DNA of 64,000 nucleotides, taken from the NCBI RefSeq assembly GCF_014529535.1, contig NW_023503423.1, forward strand, positions 3,334,473 through 3,398,472. The letters are read 5' to 3'. The stretch comes from Bradysia coprophila (taxonomy: Eukaryota; Arthropoda; Insecta; Diptera; Sciaridae). The notes below the pieces were generated by a model. It saw only the letters and a list, made by a program, of their open reading frames with translations, made no database searches and was not told where the DNA came from. Positions within the stretch are counted from its first letter, which is position 1. Every line of letters begins with the position of its first letter. The translations under genes and the position numbers were made by a program. This document shows positions 47,901-56,190 of this stretch, one piece after another.

Positions 47901-50900
47901 CACTACTAGGGCCCTATGTGTATTTTACATATAACTCGAGCAAATTTCATCCGTTTTTCGTAATTTTTGTGTCATTTGGAAGGTAATCAAAGGCCGAATA
48001 GAATGTTGTTGAAAAAAAAATTAAATTTGGGTCCTCGGACTAAGGCCGCTACTAGGGCCCTATGCGTATTTTACATACAACTCGAGTAAATTTCATCCGT
48101 TTTTCGTAATTTTTGTTTCATTTGAAAGATAATCAAAGGCCGAATAGAATGTTGTTGAAAAAAAATTAAATTTGGGTCCTCGGACTAAGGCCGCTACTAG
48201 GGCCCTATGCGTATTTTACATACAACTCGAGTAAATTTCATCCGTTTTTCGTAATTTTTGTGTCATTTGGAAGGTAATCAAAGGCCGAATAGAATGTTGT
48301 TGAAAAAAAAAATTAAATTTGGGTCCTTGGACTAAGGCCACTACTAGGGCCCTATGTGTATTTTAAATATAACTCGAGTAAATTTCATCCGTTTTTCGTA
48401 ATTTTTGTTTGATTTGGAAGGTAATCAAAGGCCGAATAAAGTTGTTGAAAAAAAATTAAATTTGGGTCCTTGGACTAAGGCCCCTACTAGGGCCCTATGT
48501 GTATTTTACATATAACTCGAGTAAATTTCATTCGTTTTTCGTAATTTTTGTTTGATTTGGAAGGTAATCAAAGGCCGAATAAAGTTGTTGAAAAAAAATT
48601 AAATTTGGGTCCTTGGCCTAAGGCCGCTACTAGGGCCCTATGTGTATTTCACATATAACTCGAGTATATTTCATCCGTTTTTCGTAATTTTTGTTTCATT
48701 TGGAAGGTAATCAAAGGCCGAATAGAATGTAGTTGAAAAAAAAAATTAAATTTGGGTCCTTGGACTTAGGCCACTACTAGGGCCCTATGTGTATTTTACA
48801 TATAACTCGAGCAAATTTCATCCGTTTTTCGTAATTTTTGTTTCATTTGGGAGGTAATCAAAGGCCGAATAGAATGTTGTTGTAAAAAAATTAAATTTGG
48901 GTCCTTGGACTGAGGCCACTACTAGGGCCCTATGTGTATTTTACATATAACTCGAGCAAATTTCATCCGTTTTTCGTAATTTTTGTTTCATTTGGAAGGT
49001 AATCAAAGGCCGAATAGAATGTAGTTGAAAAAATTTTCCTCGGACTGAGGCCGATACTAGGCCCTTCAAAAAAATAAAATTTTAGGGCGATTTGAAATTT
49101 TTGTTTCATTTGAAAGGAACGTCGTACGGGGCTTCGTAATTGCGCTATGCGCAATTTGTAAGATGTACAAATTCCATAATAATTTTACTTTAACTACATT
49201 AACCGGCGCAATAGGCTTACGGTCAAAGTAGGGTGACAGACGCACTAGGGTCACGTACCCAATAGATATACGGGTTTGTACGGGGCTCAGTCGCAGCAAA
49301 CGCTCCGACTGTTCTGATGGCTCGTTTAGATTCCATTTCTAGTGGAAGATTTTAGTGGAATTTTAAAGAAGCTTTAAGTTCTCGAAAGCTCTTCAAAAGC
49401 AAAGACACAGATTGTGATACATTGTTTTGGCTTACCACGGGAGTTTTCGTGTGTGTCGGGGACTTCACAGATATTTATTATCCATTCTCAGTGGTGCCGG
49501 AGTGGTATGTGTGTCAGTCGATATAGTCAGAACGTTACAGCATCGCAAATTGGTACTAGTAAACATGCTCACCAATCTAATTCGATATTCGACAAACGAT
49601 ATGCCGGTATCAAGCAAGAATATGGTGGAGTATGTCCCTCAGAAATTTCTTATGTCATCAACAACCTTGAAAGCACATAATCGATCATTGTTATCTTGAA
49701 GGTCATTTGGAGTAACTGGAGCGAGCCAACCGAATGTGAATCCGGATGTTTGTACGGCGAGTCGGGTAGACTGCGCGAAGGAAGTACTGGACTAAGAATG
49801 TACACTAGGAAATGTTTGGACTTCAAGTACAGGCAATTTAAAACTTGAAAGCAAAACTGTTTTCCAATAAATTTGAATTTCAACTTCAGATTGAACGCAG
49901 ACAAATGCAAGGAAGGCGACAAAAAATATGAGGCTTGCAGTTCGCGACAGGTAGGAAATCAACCATCTAAGAAGACCGTGAGGGGCTAAATATTTTACTG
50001 TTCAAGTGCTACAACATACCACGAACGACAATCGTTGAGTTCGCTAATCGAATTTGCGAAAGGGCCAGAAAATTCGACAGAGACATATTGAGCGAAGGCA
50101 TGCAACTGGTTGGTGACAATTTGGTTGATTCGTGTAAGGTGTATTGTCGCAGCAAGTCCGGATCTAAGACGAAAGGCTGGATATTCCCAGGTAACTCGAC
50201 TAGCCATTGTGACTTGACCAATTGCAATTAATCAAGATGATGGGTTTTCTAATTGTTTATTAAGACGGAACCACATGTCGGTATTCGAACTCAGATCTTG
50301 ACGGCACTTACTACTGCGTGAACGGAAAATGTGAAGTAAGTTTATATCAACAGTTGCTACCGGTTGCTAACGGTCTAATGACCAATTTTTTGCAGAAATT
50401 CAGTTGCGACAACAGCTCAACCAATTTCTTTAAGACTGACTCATTATATTGTCCGGAAAGTCCCGAACAATTACAAGAAATTGGTGATGAAGTGGAAAAA
50501 ATCAATGCGACAAGTCTGGACAATTCGCTGGAAAGTGGACTGAAAAGTTTATCGATCAAATCAAAGGGATCGTCAATGGAGAATGGTAAGAGTGCTCCGT
50601 TTTTAATATATTTTCTCGAACAAAATGCCAACCGAACGTTTATGTTGCTCGTGAAGAGTCTGTGAAAAGGACCTATCCATATGCAGGAGTCAGCAGTTTC
50701 CGAAATCAAAATAACAAAGAGCCAGAAAATAGCATTCCCATTAAGCGAATGGACGTTCCATTCCAACGACCATCCTATGCTAACGAATGGATTGTAAAAT
50801 CGGGTTGTCATTTCTCTTGTATGAGATACTCATTGGGCATTCAAATCGTCATGTCTTCCTTAGATAGAACAACCAACATCCAGTTGTGCAAGTCACAAAC

Positions 50901-51766
50901 TGTGGTAATTCACATCAGATCAGTTAAAGCACAGCAATGCTACTAGCATGAACACTGAATTGACAAGTGTCAAATTTGGAGACTTTCGCTTAGAGCTACC
51001 GCTAAGGACTGTATGGTTTAACTCATACAACGAAAACATCTATTTTTGTGAAAGAAATGCAGTTCCTGCTGTGATTTCATCATCCTCCGATTATTTTCTA
51101 TGTTCATGCTAGAAGCAGTGCTGTGGTTAGAGTGATCCTTGATCTTTAAAATGTGGTTTTTTGTGCCAGGCCTGTGACAAATTACAGACGACAACCGAAT
51201 ATGCGGACAAATTGTGCTACAAATATCAATTAAAAGTTCGCGGCTTGTCCGGAAATGGTATGCAAATCTTACCGAGCATAAAAGATCCAGACCGTGGCTG
51301 TAAAGTCGCTTGCCAGGATGAGTTTCTTCTGCATCGTTTCTATTTCGTGAATGGTGAGCAGGGATTCTATCCGTTCGGCACGAGATGTTCGTCGTCCGAG
51401 AATCGTTACTGTGTCAACGGCAAATGTCTGGTAAATTTACGCCCAAAATCGGTCCCGGTTGACTGGGAAATAATTGAAATATAATTTGATCGACAGAAAT
51501 TCGGCTTGGATGGAATACCGCTGAATGAATCGCATTTAAGCCTGGCCGGTTATCGATCGAAACGCGACCTATTCTCGAATCGCAGAGAACGACGAAGCTA
51601 CCTGTATTACAGTCCGGTGAACATAACCGAACGTGTGACACAAGACTATATTCAAAGCATAATTGCTAGCATCAATTTCGCAGAGGACGGGCAAGAGGAT
51701 TCATTGCACGAGGGCCAGATAGACTTTTTGAATCCCATTCACGTTTCACTGTATGACTACTATTAA
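38989..51766 (+). CDS. ADAMTS-type secreted metalloprotease (19 exons)
   Basis: Exons 38989-39120, 40287-40359, 40430-40525, 45275-45456, 45519-46077, 46137-46190, 46263-46368, 46431-46559, 46621-46699, 46760-46930, 49492-49629, 49702-49826, 49890-49950, 50007-50190, 50265-50335, 50396-50585, 50687-50904, 51170-51430 and 51497-51766 join in frame to 1032 residues. The protein is secreted and expected to cleave extracellular-matrix substrates. It has a signal peptide (residues 1-27) and a propeptide with CFYRN and CDGNIRGMI. A furin site VKRRMRRR (about 222-229) precedes the catalytic domain, with HEIGHNLGMRHD (396-407) giving the zinc ligands and Glu, and Met420 as the Met-turn. A disintegrin-like Cys-rich part follows, then one TSP1 repeat (WSNWSEPTEC from 576), then Cys-rich modules that twice end in YCVNGKC. 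Intron 3 (4.7 kb) hosts an F-box gene; intron 10 hosts a HINE-like element. The exact paralogue was not assigned. Small exons 2, 3 and 6 are the least certain. Confidence 0.9.
39185..39470. repeat. CTATTGG/CCAATAG-rich low-complexity stretch in ADAMTS intron 1
   Basis: Many direct and inverted copies of TAGCTATTGG, ATTGGTATTGG and CCAATAG(T)A occur within about 280 bases. They look like a decayed inverted-repeat or simple-repeat element. Confidence 0.6.
39571..39748. mobile_element. fold-back (MITE-like) element in ADAMTS intron 1
   Basis: The outer arms (GGGAAAATCAATGAAAGT...ACAGGTATGGTC and its complement at 39710-39748) enclose an inner hairpin with arms CTTAAACACACTCA and TGAGTGTGTTTAAG. 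It is non-coding, about 178 bp. Confidence 0.8.
41084..41468. repeat. long inverted repeat in R1 copy 1 (arms about 175 bp, loop about 31 bp)
   Basis: GATATCGCTAGAGTTGACGC at the left is matched by its complement ending at 41468. The arms continue inward to CTGCGTCGCA...GTGGCAGA. The loop contains GTTCAGGAACAGACCAGC. In copy 2 the loop lies in the opposite orientation and most of the right arm is missing. Confidence 0.9.
41470..41836 (+). repeat. short tandem array, TTTGACGAAA units
   Basis: More than 20 irregular units of 10 or 17 bases occur, built on AAATTTGACGAAATTC. The R1 copy at 56.8 kb has a shorter array (about 56800-56995) with the variant spacing AAAATTTGACGAAAATTG. Spurious frames rich in RQIFEF or KFSNFV arise from it. 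Confidence 0.9.
43308..44921 (+). CDS. F-box protein with leucine-rich-repeat-like region and acidic tail, nested gene
   Basis: An intact frame of 537 residues starts at the first ATG in frame, which follows a candidate acceptor (CGGTTGCAG) closing a short 5' UTR intron (about 43247-43304). The N-terminus has two SKR-type basic motifs, possibly nuclear localisation signals. An F-box-like segment spans about residues 60-105 (STLNDHCLQEIFKQISIVDL, then VAEVCKRFKRNA), which would bind Skp1 in an SCF ubiquitin ligase. LRR-like strands follow (LTSLEISSCEF, LQYLKVKL, LNSLKLPCF, IQLLQLIDC, IKNLSLTGIE, LKVLRLET). The last 85 residues are extremely Asp/Ser-rich, with a run of 11 Asp. The gene lies in ADAMTS intron 3 on the same strand. 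The substrate is unknown. Such F-box/LRR genes often form lineage-specific expansions in flies. Confidence 0.85.
   Translation: MDDPITNSIESKRRCLDEDTNDVVESKRSRVDDIADNVEAIDAPIQELQSTMPDNGSPISTLNDHCLQEIFKQISIVDLSRVAEVCKRFKRNAEEIFSLRHAKRFRFVSLTLVKPEVLRNFSNLIKTVYLNGSQAYRCLTGFNENSLIQALHLRSAHIDVATLQPLLGKLTSLEISSCEFDGDPADLLSFCSKLQYLKVKLTSFGGLTPCTIPKLQKFEYDNYEYTEQLLSFIESNPQLSSISVTTLNRVHTPKDFQQHLLQFGNFRSLNSLKLPCFNLDVTPLIASMRTNNIRIQLLQLIDCRIIEPATAFQHLFQMKGIKNLSLTGIEALSHEHFIGLAKKLPELKVLRLETQHNTKSTLTISDIKQFVRHAKNIHLLTVGVVSNVTIDRDSYNDLLGLLATGGRKTLTITFIYVNSMKISVPKETLKAHKEKIRIVGIKYDDYMDYMHDDGNDSEPDDYDDDDDDDDDDDSDDVSDDEDDNVSNHSNASDDESATSSSSDEDSDESSNFASILGSDDDSDENSHDSWLDDVYKK
47021..49320 (+). mobile_element. 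HINE-like element, copy E (in ADAMTS intron 10)
   Basis: The 5' end is TTTTTAGCCCCGTACGAAGTAC, then the CTTATAGGATTACGATACC leader and a short GTCT/GTCC tract near 47154-47178. About eleven tandem units of roughly 145 bp follow, then the near-palindrome (49138-49156), GTACGGGGCT (49278-49287), the 22-nt hairpin (49289-49310) and GTTCTGATGG. It fills 2.3 kb of a 2.56 kb intron without damaging the exons. It belongs to the same sub-family as copies C and D. Confidence 0.8.
47466..49070 (+). repeat. tandem array, about eleven units of 143-147 bp
   Basis: The anchor CTAGGGCCCTATGTG or CTAGGGCCCTATGCG recurs at about 47471, 47626, 47762, 47909, 48055, 48200, 48347, 48490, 48633, 48780 and 48925. 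Length changes come mostly from the A-run after GTTGAAAAAA and from two indel-bearing early units. Units share GTAATTTTTGTTTCATTTGG and GGGTCCTTGGACT blocks with the copy A array, so the two arrays have a common origin. Confidence 0.93.
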
Positions 51767-51854
51767 TAGCGCAAGAGATGGAATATGACTCTGGTTAGTT
51801 CTATACTTACTGTATCGTAGAATTGTAGCTTTTCTATGTGTTTTTTATCCGTTG

Positions 51855-51860
51855 AATAAA
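51855..51860 (+). terminator. poly(A) signal of the ADAMTS gene
   Basis: AATAAA lies about 90 bases after the stop codon, which supports exon 19 as the last exon. Confidence 0.65.
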
Positions 51861-52019
51861 ATTTATATTTCAAATATTACAAACGAACTAGTTCACCATA
51901 TTAATGCTTGATTTCCACTTACCAAAAAAGTACTCAGTGTGAGAGATAAAATTGAATTTTCTCAATTTTTGCGTTGTTTGAATGGCAACAGTTTCGTCTT
52001 TTAGGTAACAGGTCGGAGG

Positions 52020-53125
52020 TAAAGAATCGATGCTTAAATCACCGGCCGAAAATCTTCTGAATAAACTACAATGCATGGGTCTGAGTGGTAAGTCATATGA
52101 TCTCATAAAGAATTACTTGACTGGCAGAAGGCAGTTCGTTAGTGTGGCAGGCGCTGAAAGCACACCAAAAGAGGTGATTTGTGGAGTCCCCCAAGGCTCT
52201 GCATTATCATCTCTTTTGTTCATTGTGTTTCTGTACGACTTGTTTAAGTTGAATTTTAAAGGAACTCTTTACCTGTACGCCGACGATACAACTTTCAAAT
52301 ATGCAACGCGATCACTTAGCGACCTTCGGTCGATGATGCAGAGTGATTTTTTTTACTGAATTATTGGTCATCTCAGAATTGCTTGTTTGTCAATGCATCG
52401 AAGTCTAATTACGTCTTGTTCGATCGTAACCTCGTGGAATCTTCAGAGGATTTTGAGCTGATCTGCGATGTTGAACCTCTTTCGCGGAAGAGAGTTGTGA
52501 AGTGCCTAGGGCTCTACATTAATGAAAGCTTCACGTGGAATGACCACTTGACCAAAGTCATTAGGAAAATCTCACCAATCGTCGGTGTTTTCAGGCGTCT
52601 GAGGTTTCTGATACCAAGGCGAGCTCTGTTCAATTTATATTTTTCGTTCGTGCATTCGCACTTAAATTACTTGAATCCGATTTGGAATACGGCACCAGTT
52701 GGTGCATTGAATGATCTGTTGCTGCTCCAGAAAAGAGCACTGCGTAATATGCACGGATTGAATTCCAGAGATTCTGTCAAAGGCTACTTCAATGGATCGA
52801 TCCTACCGATCCATCTTTTCAATGCCCTTCAGACAGCGACGCTAGTTTTTTCTCTGAAGAACGACCTGATGAAGCATGATGTTGAAGTGAGAACGAATGG
52901 TGACATTCATGACCACTCGACAAGAGGAAGAGATCTACTTCATCCTTCGTTTTCCCGAACCGGCTTTGGACGGCAGGCAATAGAAGTCCGTGGTTTCTGT
53001 TTCTTTAACAGTTTACCATCGGCATTACGTGACTCGAATAGCGTAACAGCGTTCAAGCGCGATCTGAAAAGTCATCTATTCGATATTTTCCGATCATCTC
53101 TTGACTATGTCTTCAGTTGGTGAAA
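52020..53125 (+). mobile_element. LINE fragment (Jockey/CR1/L2-type reverse transcriptase), inactive
   Basis: Two frames (52030-52359 and 52383-53123) are separated by a frameshift or stop near 52360. The first has GVPQGSALSSLLF and YLYADDTTF, so the YADD catalytic box is intact. The second has VVKCLGLYINESFTWNDHL, then RRALFNLYFSFVHSHLNYL and LLLQKRALRNMHGLNSRD, the thumb region of this LINE group. The 5' part, including the endonuclease, is missing. No clear 3' tail or target-site duplication was found. It begins about 250 bases past the ADAMTS stop codon. Confidence 0.8.
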
Positions 53126-53420
53126 GTACAACTACGTCGTTTCTTGCGCTTAGACGTTATTCTGCTTTGGCTAGATATTTTTTTCCCTGTTTTCTATTTA
53201 AACTAGCTACTAGCGGATATTCTATCTTTAATTGAGTCTGCGAGCATTTTAATGTTCCCCTGCTTCGTTTTTATTGTTATGTGTTCCATTTGTATACTGT
53301 CTTGCACTTGAAATCACACTTTCATATCTAAACTGTTCTTCTTGGTTTCTGATTTATCTCAGTTGCCAATCTCAGTTGAAATGAGAGAAACAAACCAGAA
53401 CAGTGGGCAAAGCAGTAAGA
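53126..53420. other. short intergenic stretch, no gene seen
   Basis: About 300 pyrimidine-rich bases lie between the LINE fragment and copy F. This could be the LINE 3' UTR. Confidence 0.35.
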
Positions 53421-56089
53421 TTTTTAGCCCCGTACGAAGTACTGGGGGCTTATAAGATTAATATGCCGTTTGTAACACGTCGAATTGGAAGCAGACAGTA
53501 AGGGCAAAGCTTTTGGTTATGTTCATAGATGACGAATCCGCAATAAAAAAAATGTCCGTCCGTCCGTCCGTCCGTCCGTCCGTGACCCCTCTAGCTTGAG
53601 CAAATCACAACCTTTTTTCAAAATTCTTTTTTTCCCCGATTGGTATCGACAAAAGTAAGGTCAAGTTCGAAAATGGGCATGATCGACGATATCTACCGAA
53701 ATACGCACGTAATAGCTGCTTGTGATATATCAAATGAAAGGTATTGACGAGTAGAACAAAGTTGCTGAACATTGTTTTTGTGTAGGATGCAACGCGAGCT
53801 TGTTGGGAGGGCTCAAAGGTCGTTACTCGGCCCTAAGTGTTTTTTCCACATAAATCGAGTAAATCTCATCCGATTTTGCCAGATTTAGTTTTTTATGGAA
53901 TACCGAAAAGAACGTGGCGAAAAAAGTTTCAAATTTGGGCCCTTGGACTAAGGCCGCTACTCGGCCCTAAGTGTTTTTTGCACATAAATCGAGTAAATCT
54001 CATCCGATTTTGCTAGTTTTTGTTTCATTTGAGAGATAATTGAATGCCGAATAGAATGATGGCAAAAAAAGTTTCAAATTTGGGCCCTTGGACTAAGGCC
54101 GCTACTCGGCCCAAAGTGTTTTTTGCACATAAATCGAGTAAATCTCATCCGATTTTGCTAGATTTAGTTTTTTATGGAAGGTAATTGAATACCGAAAAGA
54201 ACGTGGCGAAAAAAGTTTCAAATTTGGGCCCTTGGACTAAGGCCGCTACTCGGCCCTAAGTGTTTTTTGCACATAAATCGAGTAAATCTCATCCGATTTT
54301 GCTAGTTTTTGTTTCATTTGAGAGATAATTGAATGCCGAATAGAATGATGGCAAAAAAAAGTTTCAAATTGGGGCCCTTGGACTAAGGCCGCTACTCGGC
54401 CCAAAGTGTTTTTTGCACATAAATCGAGTAAATCTCATCCGATTTTGCTAGATTTAGTTTTTTATGGAAGGTAATTGAATACCGAAAAGAACGTGGCGAA
54501 AAAAGTTTCAAATTTGGGCCCTTGGACTAAGGCCGCTACTCGGCCCTAAGTGTTTTTTGCACATAAATCGAGTAAATCTCATCCGATTTTGCTAGTTTTT
54601 GTTTCATTTGAGAGGTAATTGAATGCCGAATAGAATGATGGCAAAAAAGTTTCAAATTTGGGCCCTAGGACTAAGGCCGCTACTCGGCCCTAAGTGTTTT
54701 TTGCACAGAAATCGAGTAAATCTCATCCGATTTTGCTAGTTTTTGTTTCATTTGAGAGGTAATTGAATGCCGAATAGAATGATGGCAAAAAAGTTTCAAA
54801 TTTGGGCCCTAGGACTAAGGCCGCTACTCGGCCCTAAGTGTTTTTTGCACATAAATCGAGTAAATCTCATCCGATTTTGCTAGAGTTTGTTTCATTTGAG
54901 AGATAATTGAATGCCGAATAGAATGATGGCAAAAAAAGTTTCAAATTTGCGCCCTTGGACTAAGGCCGCTACTCGGCCCTAAGTGCTTTTTGCACATAAA
55001 TCGAGTAAATCTCATCCGATTTTGCTAGTTTTTGTTTCATTTGAGAGATAATTGAATGCCGAATAGAATGATGGCAAAAAAAGTTTCAAATTTGGGCCCT
55101 AGGACTAAGGCCGCTACTCGGCCCTAAGTGTTTTTTGCACAGAAATCGAGTAAATCTCATCCGATTTTGCTAGTTTTTGTTTCATTTGAGAGGTAATTGA
55201 ATGCCGAATAGAATGATGGCAAAAAAGTTTCAAATTTGGGCCCTAGGACTAAGGCCGCTACTCGGCCCTAAGTGTTTTTTGCACATAAATCGAGTAAATC
55301 TCATCCGATTTTGCTAGAGTTTGTTTCATTTGAGAGATAATTGAATGCCGAATAGAATGATGGCAAAAAAAGTTTCAAATTTGCGCCCTTGGACTAAGGC
55401 CGCTACTCGGCCCTAAGTGCTTTTTGCACATAAATCGAGTAAATCTCATCCGATTTTGCTAGTTTTTGTTTCATTTGAGAGATAATTGAATGCCGAATAG
55501 AATGATGGCAAAAAAAGTTTCAAATTTGGGCCCTAGGACTAAGGCCGCTACTCGGCCCTAAGTGTTTTTTGCACATAAATCGAGTAAATCTCATCCGATT
55601 TTGCTAGAGTTTGTTTCATTTGAGAGATAATTGAATGCCGAATAGAATGATGGCAAAAAAAGTTTCAAATTTGCGCCCTTGGACTAAGGCCGCTACTCGG
55701 CCCTAAGTGCTTTTTGCACATAAATCGAGTAAATCTCAACCGATTTTGCTAGTTTTTGTTTTATTTGAGAGGTAATTGAATACCCAATGGAAAGTTGGCA
55801 AAAAAATTTGGGTTTATAAAATAATGTCGTAAATTGTTGGTTTTATTTGAGAGGTACTTCGTACGGGCTTTCGTAATTGCGCTATGCGAAATTTTAAAAA
55901 TGAACACTTTCAGTAAATTTGACCATGCCCAACTTGACTTGCATTTTGGTAACAGACACATTAGAGGGCTGTAGACATATTAGGGTTCCGGGCGTATTAC
56001 GGCTACGGACGTATTATGGTTACGGACGAAATAGGATTACGGATCGTACGGGGCTAAGTCGCAGCAAACGCTCCGACTGTTCTGATGCC
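53421..56089 (+). mobile_element. HINE-like element, copy F (longest array)
   Basis: The 5' end is TTTTTAGCCCCGTACGAAGTAC with the same leader as copy A. A (GTCC)7 tract (from about 53554), a leader shortened by a deletion near 53680, and fourteen tandem units follow. Then come an internal GTACTTCGTACGGGCT motif (about 55854-55869), a mutated near-palindrome, GTACGGGGCT (56046-56055), the 22-nt hairpin (56057-56078) and GTTCTGATGCC. It is non-coding. Confidence 0.8.
53828..55780 (+). repeat. tandem array, fourteen units with higher-order structure
   Basis: The anchor CGGCCC(T/A)AAGTG occurs at 53828, 53962, 54107, 54251, 54397, 54541, 54684, 54829, 54973, 55119, 55263, 55408, 55553 and 55698. 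In the first half, two unit types alternate (GATTTAGTTTTTTATGG versus GTTTTTGTTTCATTTGAG), giving a dimer of about 290 bp. In the second half, a trimer of about 435 bp repeats, marked by CACAGAAATCG, CACATAAATCG and GTGCTTTTTGC unit variants, followed by a final dimer. Confidence 0.93.
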
Positions 56090-56190
56090 TTGTTTTTAAA
56101 ATTTCTGCGCACATTACTTTCGTGCGAGCATAGGTATCATGTGAAAGTATACTCCTTCTTCGTTTTTCTTAGCTGCTTACTGTATAGTCG

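Noticed and set aside
13733-56089. The ordered tandem arrays as a possible CRISPR array
   Set aside because: Units are contiguous with no unique spacers, in an intron-bearing eukaryotic genome; they are satellite-like units within transposable elements.
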